Below, in pieces: positions 1 through 8,022 of a stretch of DNA of 31,437 bases (positions are counted from its first letter, which is position 1; each line of letters starts with the position of its first letter). The position numbers and the translations under genes are program-made. The stretch is from Prolixibacteraceae bacterium (GTDB taxonomy: Bacteria > Bacteroidota > Bacteroidia > Bacteroidales > Prolixibacteraceae). The notes under the pieces were generated by a model that did no database searches, was not told the origin of the DNA, and saw only the letters and a program-made list of their open reading frames with translations. The stretch is taken from positions 1-31,437 of the forward strand of contig JAQIDF010000120.1 of assembly GCA_027858145.1 (NCBI GenBank). The letters run 5' to 3'.

Positions 1-45
1 TATTGTAAAAAGTTACCATTCAGAAAAATAATTAAAACGAAGCAC

Positions 46-74
46 TTGTTATTTTAAAAAACGTTGTATATTTG
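46..74 (+). promoter_or_regulatory. Bacteroidota-type promoter of the xylose locus
   Basis: A TTG (46-48) and an exact TAnnTTTG box, TATATTTG (67-74), are separated by 18 bases, the layout known for the primary sigma factor of Bacteroidota. Transcription should start near 80-82, about 17 bases before the regulator start codon. It is the only consensus promoter I see ahead of the regulator-xylB-xylA run. Confidence 0.7.
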
Positions 75-76
75 CA

Positions 77-96
77 ACCAGAACAGACCAGAACAG
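77..96. repeat. Perfect tandem decamer, candidate operator
   Basis: ACCAGAACAG occurs twice back to back (77-86 and 87-96), ending one base before the ATG of the regulator gene. The 10-bp period equals one helical turn, so two protein subunits would bind on the same DNA face. The repeat covers the expected transcription start and fills the 5' leader, a classic repressor position. That it is the operator of the GntR-type regulator is inference. Confidence 0.5.
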
Positions 97-97
97 T

Positions 98-1093
98 ATG
101 TCTTTTGATTTTCACATAAATCCACAATCAAATTCGCTGAAATACATTCAGCTGGTTGATGCTATTGCCAACGCTATAAGCGAAGGGTCGCTAGACCAAG
201 GTGATATGTTGCCTTCGGTTAACGAGCTCGTTAAAAATGCATCACTTTCGAGGGATACAGTTTTCAAAGCTTATTCTGAGTTAAAAAGCCGTGGTATTGT
301 TGAGTCTGTTCCTAATCGTGGGTATTTCGTATCGAAACAGCTAAACCGGGTGTTGCTTTTTCTTGACACATTCAAAGCTTATAAAGAAGTTTTGTATGAT
401 GGATTCCGTTCCAATTTACCCGATAACATTTCAGTCGATTTAATGTTTCACCACTACAATTTCAGGGTTTTTGAATCTATTATTAATGACAGTATAGGAA
501 AATACAGCCATTACATTATTATGAATTTTGACCACCCACGGATGAAAAAGGTAATTAGTAAAATACCTCCTGAAAAATTGCTGGTGGTTGACTGGAACAT
601 TCATGCCGGCGAAAACCATTCGTACGTAAGTCAGGATTTTGGAGCGTCGGTATATGATAGTCTTCTTTCGGTAGTTAACCGGATTAAAAAATACAACCGC
701 TTTATTTTATTATACCCTAAAGATTGGACTTTTCACCCAAAAGAAACCATCACAGACTTTGAACGTTTCTGTGTTGACAATAGTATAATTTATAATGTCG
801 AGTACGATATCCAATCTGTAAATATTAAAAAAGGTGATTTGTATTTGCTGGTCAGCGACCGCACCTTAACACGATTACTTGACCAGTCGCACGATAAAAA
901 ATTGCGTGTTGGCGATGATGTAGGGATTATTTCCTATAACGAAACACCAATGAAAAAATATGTAAACGAAGGAATAACTGCATTATCAACCAATTTTTAC
1001 GAGATGGGTAAAATGGCCGCTCACTACGTGCTGAACCCCGGAGAAATGAAACATGTAGTTCCGACTGAATTGATTGAAAGAAAATCGTTTTAA
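98..1093 (+). CDS. GntR-family regulator with sugar-binding-like C-terminal domain, probable xylose-locus regulator
   Basis: The protein has 331 residues. An N-terminal winged helix-turn-helix of GntR type (about residues 10-80) contains LPSVNELVKNASLSRDTVFKAY-like helix sequence and the wing ESVPNRGYFV. Residues about 85-331 look like a LacI/periplasmic-binding-protein type effector domain, ending with a typical VGIISYNETPMKKYV stretch and ALSTNFYEMGKMAA. This architecture is known in Bacteroidota sugar regulators such as those of fucose loci. The gene is first in the xylose locus, 19 bases before xylB, behind a consensus promoter with a tandem decamer. I infer that it senses xylose or xylulose and controls its own locus. 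The well-known Bacteroides xylose and arabinose regulators are, as I recall, Nudix-related rather than GntR, so I give no gene symbol. ATG at 98 fits the start of the HTH domain. Confidence 0.85.
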   Translation: MSFDFHINPQSNSLKYIQLVDAIANAISEGSLDQGDMLPSVNELVKNASLSRDTVFKAYSELKSRGIVESVPNRGYFVSKQLNRVLLFLDTFKAYKEVLYDGFRSNLPDNISVDLMFHHYNFRVFESIINDSIGKYSHYIIMNFDHPRMKKVISKIPPEKLLVVDWNIHAGENHSYVSQDFGASVYDSLLSVVNRIKKYNRFILLYPKDWTFHPKETITDFERFCVDNSIIYNVEYDIQSVNIKKGDLYLLVSDRTLTRLLDQSHDKKLRVGDDVGIISYNETPMKKYVNEGITALSTNFYEMGKMAAHYVLNPGEMKHVVPTELIERKSF

Positions 1094-1112
1094 AATATAA
1101 AAAGAAAAAATT

Positions 1113-2597
1113 ATGTATTTTTTAGGATACGACGTAGGTAGTTCATCAGTAAAAGCATCGCTGGTTAATGGCGAAACCGGCGAATGTGTTGCTTCAGACT
1201 TTTTCCCGAAGCAGGAAATGAAGATTACTGCCGCCAGGGCAGGATGGGCTGAACAACATCCCGACCTGTGGTGGGAAAACCTCAAACTTGCCAACAAATC
1301 AGTACTGGAATCATCGGGTGTTGATCCCAAAAACATCGAAGCCATCGGTATCTCATACCAAATGCACGGGCTTGTAGTTGTTGACAAAGACAAGAATGTA
1401 CTTCGCCCTTCAATTATATGGTGCGACAGCCGTGCATCCGAAATTGGCGATAAAGCATTCGAGAAGATAGGTGGCGAACGCTGTCTGTCGAGCTTATTAA
1501 ACTCACCGGGGAACTTTACCGCTTCAAAACTGATGTGGGTGAAGGAAAATGAACCCGACGTGTATGCTAAAATTGATAAAATAATGCTGCCGGGCGATTA
1601 CATCGCTATGCGCCTGACCGGAGATTGCACAACAACAATTTCAGGGTTATCGGAAGGTATGTTTTGGGATTTCAACGCCAACGGAATTTCAAAAATGCTT
1701 ATGGACCACTACGGATTCAGCGAATCGGTAATTCCTGAGATTCGTCCAACTTTCTCAGAACAAGGCAAAGTTAGTGCCGCTGTTGCTAAAGAATTTGGAT
1801 TAGCCGAAGGTACCAAAGTAACCTACCGGGGCGGCGACCAGCCCAATAACGCGCTTTCGCTGAACGTGCTGAACCCTGGCGAAATTGCTACAACAGCCGG
1901 CACCTCTGGCGTAGTATACGGAGTAAGCGACGAAGTGAAATATGACCCCTATTCAAGGGTCAACACTTTTGCCCACGTAAACCATACACCAGAGCAAAAC
2001 CGTCTGGGTGTTCTGCTTTGCGTAAACGGTACAGGCATCTTAAACTCATGGATGAACAAAAACGTGGGCAACCAGGCTTACGATTATGTGCAAATGAATG
2101 AACTGGCCGCTAAAGTGCCTGTTGGTTCTGAAGGTGTAAGTGTTTTACCTTTTGGAAACGGCGCTGAAAGATTACTGAAAAACAAGTATATCGGTTCACA
2201 AATCAGTGGTGTGAGTTTTAATACGCACACACAAGGACATTTGTTTCGTGCAGCACAAGAGGGAATTGTATTCTCTTTCAACTACGGAATGGAAATTATG
2301 AAGCAAATCGGCATCGATGCACAGGTAATCCGTGCCGGAAAAGCCAACATGTTCCTTAGCCCGATATTCCGCGATACATTAGCCGGAATCAGCGGAGCCA
2401 CCATCGAGCTTTACAATACCGACGGCTCTGTAGGTGCAGCTCGCGGAGCCGCTGTAGGTTCTGGTTATTATAAATCGTTTGCCGAAGCATTCGGAAGCCT
2501 GAGGAAACTCGAAACCATTGAGCCCGACATATCGAAAAAAGCCCAATACGAAGATGCATACGGTAATTGGAAAGAATTACTTGGACGATTTATTTAA
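1113..2597 (+). CDS. xylB: Xylulokinase (FGGY family)
   Basis: This is a cytoplasmic kinase that phosphorylates D-xylulose with ATP to D-xylulose 5-phosphate. Its 494 residues match the normal family length. The FGGY sugar-kinase fold is clear: the N-terminal phosphate loop YFLGYDVGSSSVKASL; substrate-contact segment SYQMHGLVVVDK; WCDSRASEIGDK; the catalytic aspartate in RGGDQPNNA (about residue 242); and the adenosine-motif region TTAGTSGVVYG. The C-terminal domain ends with GAARGAAVGSGYY. The start ATG lies 19 bases after the regulator stop, in an A-rich stretch without a clear Shine-Dalgarno, as is usual in this phylum. With xylA and xylE nearby, xylulose rather than another polyol is the likely substrate. 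Confidence 0.95.
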   Translation: MYFLGYDVGSSSVKASLVNGETGECVASDFFPKQEMKITAARAGWAEQHPDLWWENLKLANKSVLESSGVDPKNIEAIGISYQMHGLVVVDKDKNVLRPSIIWCDSRASEIGDKAFEKIGGERCLSSLLNSPGNFTASKLMWVKENEPDVYAKIDKIMLPGDYIAMRLTGDCTTTISGLSEGMFWDFNANGISKMLMDHYGFSESVIPEIRPTFSEQGKVSAAVAKEFGLAEGTKVTYRGGDQPNNALSLNVLNPGEIATTAGTSGVVYGVSDEVKYDPYSRVNTFAHVNHTPEQNRLGVLLCVNGTGILNSWMNKNVGNQAYDYVQMNELAAKVPVGSEGVSVLPFGNGAERLLKNKYIGSQISGVSFNTHTQGHLFRAAQEGIVFSFNYGMEIMKQIGIDAQVIRAGKANMFLSPIFRDTLAGISGATIELYNTDGSVGAARGAAVGSGYYKSFAEAFGSLRKLETIEPDISKKAQYEDAYGNWKELLGRFI

Positions 2598-2598
2598 A

Positions 2599-2663
2599 TA
2601 GTCATTAGTCATTGAGTCAATCATAGTTTTAAGAACATACTAATGACCAATTACAAATGACTA
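2599..2663. repeat. Inverted array of GTCATT words between xylB and xylA
   Basis: TAGTCATT occurs twice overlapping on the plus strand (2599-2606, 2606-2613). Its complement AATGACTA lies at 2656-2663, with a further AATGAC at 2642-2647. The arms can fold into an imperfect hairpin just after the xylB stop. It is not a terminator because no T-run follows. It resembles the other short-word intergenic repeats in this window (18.97-19.2 kb). Confidence 0.5.
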
Positions 2664-2693
2664 ATCACTTAAAGTTAAATTAATTATAAACTT

Positions 2694-2724
2694 CCTTCTC
2701 ATCGCATTTTGGGAGTAGAGAAGG
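2694..2724 (+). promoter_or_regulatory. Leader hairpin upstream of xylA
   Basis: CCTTCTC (2694-2700) and GAGAAGG (2718-2724) form a perfect 7-bp stem with a 17-nt loop, ending 16 bases before the xylA ATG. It could affect translation or RNA stability, giving xylA an expression level different from xylB. No consensus promoter is visible in this gap. Function is inference. Confidence 0.4.
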
Positions 2725-2740
2725 ACTAACAAATAAGAAT

Positions 2741-4063
2741 ATGAGTGTATTAATAGGTGAAAAAGAGTACTTCAAAGGTATTGATAAGATTCAGTACGAA
2801 GGACCACAATCAAAAAATCCATTAGCATTTAAATGGTACGATGAGAACAAAGTAGTTGCAGGTAAAACATTGAAAGAGCATTTACGCTTTGCAGTGGCTT
2901 ACTGGCACACATTTACAGGCGACGGTGGAGACCCGTTCGGTCCCGGAACAAAAGTTTTCCCATGGGACGATAAAGACACCATGACAGCCAACAAAAAAAG
3001 AATGGATGCTGCATTTGAGTTTATTACAAAATTAGGTGCACCATTCTATTGCTTCCACGATACCGATGTTGCCGGTGACGGGACTGTTTTCGAAATTGAG
3101 AAGAACCTGGCTCAAATGGTAGAAATTGCCAAACAAAAACAAAAAGAATCAGGTGTTCAACTACTTTGGGGAACAGCTAACGTTTTCAGCAACCCACGTT
3201 ATATGAACGGTGCTTCTACTAACCCTGATTTCAACGTTTTGGCTAATGCCGGTGTACAGGTGAAAAATGCTATCGATGCTACCATCGCGTTAGGTGGTAC
3301 CGGTTATGTATTCTGGGGCGGACGTGAAGGCTATATGAGCCTGCACAACACCAAAACTAAAGAAGAACTTGACCACCTTGGACAATTCTTGCGTATGGCC
3401 CGCGACTATGGCCGTAAGCAAGGTTTCAAAGGAACTTTCTTTATTGAGCCTAAACCAATGGAGCCAACCAAGCATCAGTACGACTTCGATACACAAACTG
3501 TTCTTGGATTCCTCAATAAGCAAGGCTTAATCGACGATTTCAAAATTAACGTTGAGGTTAACCACGCTACATTAGCAGGCCACTCGTTCACTCACGAACT
3601 ACGTATGGCTACCGATGCTGACAAATTAGGTTCAATTGATGCCAACAAAGGTGACTACCAAAACGGATGGGACACAGACGAATTCCCAACCAACATTTAT
3701 GAAGTTACTGAAGCAATGATGGAAATTCTTCCTGCAGGTGGTTTCGAGCACGGTGGTGTCAACTTCGATGCTAAACTACGCCGTAACTCAACCGACCTTG
3801 AAGATAACTTTATCGCACACGTTGGCGGAATGGACGTTTTTGCACGTGCTTTAATTATTGCCGACAAAATGTTAACTGATTCTGACTACGTAAAAATGCG
3901 CGACGAACGCTACGCTTCTTTCAACAGTGGAGACGGTGCTGCATTCGATTCAGGAAAAATGACGCTTGAACAATTGTACGAAGTAGCCAAAAAAGTAGGT
4001 GAACCAAAACAAATTAGCGGTAAGCAAGAATTGTTCGAACAGCTAATAAATTATTATATTTAG
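2741..4063 (+). CDS. xylA: Xylose isomerase
   Basis: The enzyme converts D-xylose to D-xylulose in the cytoplasm using two divalent metal ions. The 440 residues match the long (class II) xylose isomerases. The catalytic histidine-aspartate pair is in FHDTDVAGDG (His106 and Asp109). Other signatures are WGGREGYMSLHNT, the metal-ligand glutamate and lysine in FIEPKPMEPTKHQYD, the second metal site in NVEVNHATLAGHSFTHE, and the C-terminal FDAKLRRNSTDLED. ATG at 2741 starts the usual N-terminus containing the EYFKGIDKIQYEGP segment. It follows xylB after a 143-base gap holding the word repeat and a leader hairpin, and is followed by an intrinsic terminator. Confidence 0.98.
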   Translation: MSVLIGEKEYFKGIDKIQYEGPQSKNPLAFKWYDENKVVAGKTLKEHLRFAVAYWHTFTGDGGDPFGPGTKVFPWDDKDTMTANKKRMDAAFEFITKLGAPFYCFHDTDVAGDGTVFEIEKNLAQMVEIAKQKQKESGVQLLWGTANVFSNPRYMNGASTNPDFNVLANAGVQVKNAIDATIALGGTGYVFWGGREGYMSLHNTKTKEELDHLGQFLRMARDYGRKQGFKGTFFIEPKPMEPTKHQYDFDTQTVLGFLNKQGLIDDFKINVEVNHATLAGHSFTHELRMATDADKLGSIDANKGDYQNGWDTDEFPTNIYEVTEAMMEILPAGGFEHGGVNFDAKLRRNSTDLEDNFIAHVGGMDVFARALIIADKMLTDSDYVKMRDERYASFNSGDGAAFDSGKMTLEQLYEVAKKVGEPKQISGKQELFEQLINYYI

Positions 4064-4097
4064 GCCCTGTTTGAATCTGAAAACATATAAATAATTT

Positions 4098-4131
4098 GCC
4101 CGATTCAGCATTCATGCAGAATCGGGCTTTT
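4098..4131 (+). terminator. Rho-independent terminator after xylA
   Basis: GCCCGATTC (4098-4106) pairs perfectly with GAATCGGGC (4119-4127). After an A-A mismatch the loop closes further with GCA/TGC around a TTCA tetraloop. TTTT follows directly. It lies inside the locus, before xylE, so it should reduce transport-gene transcription relative to xylA unless xylE has its own promoter, which I cannot see clearly. Confidence 0.85.
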
Positions 4132-4169
4132 ATGCTCATTGCCAACAACAAAACTTAATAATCGTACTT

Positions 4170-5555
4170 ATGAAAAACAGTAAAGTGTATGTATTGCTCA
4201 TAACCATTGTGGCAACCATTGGCGGACTACTTTTTGGTTATGACACAGCAGTTATTTCCGGGGCTGAAAAATCAGTACAGGAATACCTGATTAACAGTCA
4301 GGGCTTAAGCACACTTATCCATGGAATCACAACATCGAGTGCACTGATTGGCTGTATAATCGGTGGTGCCTTATCCGGATTAATTGCATCAAAATTGGGA
4401 CGAAAAAGAGCATTAATGCTCGCAGCCGGTCTCTTTTTCATTTCAGCACTTGGATCAGGATTTCCCGAGACATTTTTCTTCGAAAAAGGAAACCCAACCA
4501 TCGGGTTGTTGTTAATGTTTAACTTCTACCGTATTATTGGTGGTATAGGCGTAGGTTTGGCCTCGGCCGTAACTCCTATGTATATTGGTGAGATTGCTCC
4601 CTCCAATGTACGCGGACAGCTGGTATCTTTAAACCAGTTTGCCATCATCTTCGGAATGTTGGTTGTTTATTTTGTAAACTGGGGCATTTCCAACGGTCAG
4701 ACTATAGAGTGGATTAACACAGTAGGCTGGCGACGCATGTTTTTATCAGAAGCCATTCCTGCCGGAATCTTCGGCTTATTGCTATTCTTCGTGCCTGAAA
4801 CACCTCGTTATTTAGCTTTGACTGGCAAAAAGGACGAGGCCATGAAAGTATTGACCCGCATCAACGGGGCTGAACATGCAAAACTCGTCATGGAAGATAT
4901 TAAAGCCAGTTTAGCACATCACTCATCGGGCAAACTCTTTTCATTCGGAAAAGTGGTTATCATCGTTGGTATCCTCCTGTCTATATTCCAGCAATTTGTA
5001 GGAATTAACGTGGCACTATACTATGCACCGCGTATTTTTGAAAGCATGGGCGCCGCCAAAGATGCCTCGATGATGCAAACTGTTATCATGGGTCTTGTGA
5101 ATGTTGTTTTCACCGTAATTGCCATCTTCACGGTTGACAAATGGGGACGTAAGCCATTGCTTATTATTGGCTCAACAGGCATGGCCATTGGTATGTTTGC
5201 CATTGCCGGACTGGCATACTTTGAAATCATTGGAATAAGCACACTGGTATTTATCATTATTTATACTGCCTCATTCATGATGTCATGGGGACCGATTACC
5301 TGGGTATTAATCTCTGAGATATTCCCAAATAAAATACGTGGTAAAGCGGTGGCTATAGCCGTTGCAGCTCAGTGGACTGCCAACTATCTCATATCATCAA
5401 GCTACCCGGCCATGATGGAGCTCAGCGGAGCTTTCACTTATGGTTTCTACGGTGTGATGAGTGTGCTTTCATTAATCTTTGTTTGGAAAATGGTTCCCGA
5501 AACAAAAGGACGTACCCTCGAAGATATGGAAGAGCTATGGGAAAAGAAGAAATAA
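4170..5555 (+). CDS. xylE: D-xylose/H+ symporter, MFS sugar porter family
   Basis: This inner-membrane transporter imports xylose with protons. The 461 residues hold 12 predicted transmembrane helices in two halves. Sugar-porter signatures are present: GLLFGYDTAVISG in helix 1, KLGRKRALM in the 2-3 loop, GLASAVTPMYIGEIAP and VRGQLVSLNQ, PETPRYL at the end of the first half, QQFVGINVALYYAP in helix 7 (the QQ and N sugar contacts of XylE-type porters), DKWGRKPLL, and VPETKGRTLEDME at the C-terminus. Position after xylA supports xylose as substrate. Closely related porters carry glucose, galactose or arabinose, so specificity is inferred from context. Confidence 0.9.
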   Translation: MKNSKVYVLLITIVATIGGLLFGYDTAVISGAEKSVQEYLINSQGLSTLIHGITTSSALIGCIIGGALSGLIASKLGRKRALMLAAGLFFISALGSGFPETFFFEKGNPTIGLLLMFNFYRIIGGIGVGLASAVTPMYIGEIAPSNVRGQLVSLNQFAIIFGMLVVYFVNWGISNGQTIEWINTVGWRRMFLSEAIPAGIFGLLLFFVPETPRYLALTGKKDEAMKVLTRINGAEHAKLVMEDIKASLAHHSSGKLFSFGKVVIIVGILLSIFQQFVGINVALYYAPRIFESMGAAKDASMMQTVIMGLVNVVFTVIAIFTVDKWGRKPLLIIGSTGMAIGMFAIAGLAYFEIIGISTLVFIIIYTASFMMSWGPITWVLISEIFPNKIRGKAVAIAVAAQWTANYLISSSYPAMMELSGAFTYGFYGVMSVLSLIFVWKMVPETKGRTLEDMEELWEKKK

Positions 5556-5578
5556 TTTTCTAACAATATTTTTACGAT

Positions 5579-5612
5579 AAAAAGGAATTCGCACCAGCGT
5601 GTTCCTTTTTTT
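5579..5612 (+). terminator. Rho-independent terminator after xylE
   Basis: AAAAAGGAA (5579-5587) pairs with TTCCTTTTT (5602-5610), with an inner CGC/GCG helix around an ACCA loop, and a T-run continues to 5612. It marks the end of the xylose locus. The A-run on the other arm would let it also work for minus-strand transcription. Confidence 0.75.
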
Positions 5613-5657
5613 AGATCCAAAAATTCACTTTATCGCTTCAAAAGACTCCTTCATTAA

Positions 5658-5723
5658 AAAAAATGAAATTATTCAACAATAGGAGATTATTTCATTTTTT
5701 GAATTTGTATTTTTCAATTCAAA
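5658..5723. promoter_or_regulatory. Two inverted repeats and a weak promoter-like box before yifB
   Basis: AAAAAATGAAAT (5658-5669) and ATTTCATTTTTT (5689-5700) form a perfect 12-bp stem with a 19-nt loop and flanking A and T runs. A second inverted repeat, TTTGAATT (5698-5705) with AATTCAAA (5716-5723), shares its first bases with the end of the first. Between the second pair lies TATTTTTC (5708-5715), a 7 of 8 match to TAnnTTTG, about 20 bases before the yifB ATG. No good -33 box is seen. The first stem may be a further bidirectional terminator, and the second could be an operator. Both roles are inference. Confidence 0.4.
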
Positions 5724-5734
5724 TCGCTTAAAAA

Positions 5735-7276
5735 ATGTTAGTAAAAACCTTTGGAAGTGCTGTTCAGGGAATTGATGCAATAACTATAACCATTGAAGTT
5801 ACTGTTAGCCGGGGAATAAAATACCATATCGTAGGACTCCCCGATAATGCTGTACGCGAAAGCCAACAGCGCATCGACTCGGCCTTGCGAGAATCAGGAT
5901 ATAAGTTGCCCGGTTTCAAGATCATTATTAACATGGCACCTGCCGATATCCGCAAAGAAGGTTCAGCATACGATCTTCCGTTAGCCATTGGCATTCTGGC
6001 AGCTTCCGATCAAATAAAATCAGAAAAACTTGACAAATACCTGATTATGGGAGAATTGTCCCTCGATGGAAGTTTACTGCCCATAAAAGGTGTTTTACCC
6101 ATTGCCATTAAAGCTCGTTCCGAAGGGTTCGAAGGTTTTATCCTCCCCAAACAAAATGCAAAGGAAGCAGCGGTAGTCGATAAGCTAAAAACATACGGCG
6201 CTGAAAATATCCGTGAGGTCATCGATTTTTTTGAAGAAAAAGGCGACCTTGAACAAACGGTTGTTGACACCCGCAAAGTTTTTCAAGAAGATGTAATGCA
6301 AACCGATATCGACTTTGCTGATGTGAAAGGTCAGGAAAATGTGAAAAGAGCTTTAGAAGTGGCAGCTTCAGGAGGTCACAACATCATTATGATCGGTGCA
6401 CCAGGTTCAGGGAAAACCATGCTGGCTAAGCGTATTCCGTCTATTCTTCCTCCTTTTACTTTGTATGAAGCCCTTGAAACTACTAAAATACACTCGGTGT
6501 CGGGTCAGTTAGACAGCGACACCTCATTAATGACACGAAGGCCGTTTCGTTCTCCCCATCACACCATCTCGGACGTAGCTCTGGTAGGAGGCGGCACCTA
6601 TCCGCAGCCCGGCGAAATATCGCTGGCACACAACGGAGTGCTGTTTCTCGATGAGCTGCCCGAGTTTAAACGGACCGTACTCGAAGTAATGCGGCAACCT
6701 CTCGAAGACCGCAAAATCAGCATTTCGCGGGCCAAATTTTCTGTTGAGTATCCGGCCAGCGTAATGCTGGTTTCGAGTATGAATCCCTGCCCATGCGGAT
6801 ACTATAATCACCCCACGCGTGCCTGTGTGTGCGTTCCCGGCATGGTTACAAAATACCTGAACCGGATATCCGGCCCTTTGCTAGACCGCATCGACATCCA
6901 TCTGGAAGTGGTTCCCGTTCCTTTTGAGAAACTCTCAACCGATCCACCCGGTGAAACCAGTAAAGAAATACGGCAACGCGTAATCGCAGCCCGGCAAATT
7001 CAGGCTGAACGTTTCAAGGAAATTGAAGATGTACACTGCAATGCCCAAATGAGTTCAAAACAATTACGAACCTACGCCCAACCTAATAAAGCCGGTTCTG
7101 AAATACTCAAAACAGCCATGGAAAAGCTTGGCCTATCTGCCCGTGCGTACGATCGCATATTAAAAGTGGCCCGAACCATAGCCGACCTTGAAAATAACGA
7201 TGACATACAGGCACACAATTTGTCAGAGGCGATACAATATCGAAGCCTCGACCGTGAGAATTGGGGAGAGCAGTGA
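5735..7276 (+). CDS. yifB: YifB/ComM family Mg-chelatase-like AAA+ ATPase
   Basis: The protein has 513 residues and the full YifB architecture. An N-terminal Lon-like/ChlI domain (about 1-185) opens with SAVQGIDAITITIEV and contains GLPDNAVRESQQRI. A central AAA+ module follows with Walker A GAPGSGKT (221-228), Walker B LFLDELPEF, and a cysteine cluster NPCPCGYYN plus CVCVPG typical of the family. The SGPLLDRIDIHLEVVPV stretch leads into the C-terminal Mg-chelatase helical domain with ARAYDRILKVARTIADL. In proteobacteria ComM is a hexameric helicase promoting branch migration during natural transformation; in other bacteria the role is less defined. It is a single gene between the xyl terminator and a small secreted protein. 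Its stop TGA overlaps the ATG of a 24-codon open frame (7276-7350). Confidence 0.93.
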   Translation: MLVKTFGSAVQGIDAITITIEVTVSRGIKYHIVGLPDNAVRESQQRIDSALRESGYKLPGFKIIINMAPADIRKEGSAYDLPLAIGILAASDQIKSEKLDKYLIMGELSLDGSLLPIKGVLPIAIKARSEGFEGFILPKQNAKEAAVVDKLKTYGAENIREVIDFFEEKGDLEQTVVDTRKVFQEDVMQTDIDFADVKGQENVKRALEVAASGGHNIIMIGAPGSGKTMLAKRIPSILPPFTLYEALETTKIHSVSGQLDSDTSLMTRRPFRSPHHTISDVALVGGGTYPQPGEISLAHNGVLFLDELPEFKRTVLEVMRQPLEDRKISISRAKFSVEYPASVMLVSSMNPCPCGYYNHPTRACVCVPGMVTKYLNRISGPLLDRIDIHLEVVPVPFEKLSTDPPGETSKEIRQRVIAARQIQAERFKEIEDVHCNAQMSSKQLRTYAQPNKAGSEILKTAMEKLGLSARAYDRILKVARTIADLENNDDIQAHNLSEAIQYRSLDRENWGEQ

Positions 7277-7545
7277 TGTGGCAACAAACTTATTTACCAA
7301 TAGATCTGGTTTTTACTGAGAATGAATTGGATAAAGTAACATTAATATAATTGAGGGTGACTAATGAACGCTATAATATATTGCAACTAAAGCTATCTAT
7401 AAATGTATTATTTTACTGTTTAATCTAAATCTCAAAGAAAGAATAAAACATCTTGTAAACTACTGTTAATTTGTTGTATGCCTTCATCGATTATCCGATT
7501 CAATATAAATTGAAAATGAAACAAATAACCCTTAAAACAATAATT

Positions 7546-7992
7546 ATGGCTAAAAGAATTTTTACTATCTCATTATTAATCATTTTAAGTTTAACTGTAT
7601 TTGGACAGAGTGATAAAGAATATAGCAAAACTCTTAAACAAATGTTTGAAGTTTCAGGCACAGTAGAATCCTACCAGACTGCTATAAAACAGATGTTTAC
7701 AATATTTAAACAACAATATTCTGATGTAGAATCAGATGTGTGGAATGATTTGGAAAAAGAATTCTCTAAAACTTCACTGAATGAATTGACTGAAATGTTT
7801 GCTCCTGTTTACTCCAAATATATGACACTTGAAGATTTACAAGAGTTAATCAAATTCTATGAAACACCAGTTGGTAAGAAATTTGCCAATAGTGCACCTC
7901 AAATTATGCAAGAATCTATGCAGATTGGAAAACAATGGGGGGTGAAAATTGGACAAGATTTTGAGAAAAAGATGAAGGAAAAAGGATACTAA
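7546..7992 (+). CDS. Secreted DUF2059 protein
   Basis: I chose ATG 7546, giving 148 residues, because it begins a clean type I signal peptide, AKRIFTISLLIILSLTVFG, cut before QSDKEY. The frame extends upstream only to a TTG at 7471, which would put 25 polar residues before the signal. The mature part is small, helical and charged, with the DUF2059 pattern: YQTAIKQMF, WNDLEKEF, then LAPVY-like FAPVYSKYMTLEDLQELIKFYETPVGKKF. The domain is widespread in Bacteroidota and Proteobacteria, and its function is unknown. Location is probably the periplasm. A 269-base gap before it holds no convincing gene, and I see no full consensus promoter there. Confidence 0.8.
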   Translation: MAKRIFTISLLIILSLTVFGQSDKEYSKTLKQMFEVSGTVESYQTAIKQMFTIFKQQYSDVESDVWNDLEKEFSKTSLNELTEMFAPVYSKYMTLEDLQELIKFYETPVGKKFANSAPQIMQESMQIGKQWGVKIGQDFEKKMKEKGY

Positions 7993-7997
7993 AATAT

Positions 7998-8022
7998 GCC
8001 CTAATAGTAAAATATTGAGGGC
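7998..8022 (+). terminator. Weak hairpin after the DUF2059 gene
   Basis: GCCCTAATA (7998-8006) pairs with TATTGAGGGC (8013-8022), with one bulged G, starting 6 bases after the stop codon. There is no T-run, so it is either a weak terminator or an mRNA 3' stabilising stem. The remaining sequence up to 8195 shows no convincing gene on either strand. Confidence 0.3.

Noticed and set aside
7471..7545. Upstream TTG start of the DUF2059 gene
   Set aside because: It would put 25 residues before a clear signal peptide that starts at ATG 7546.
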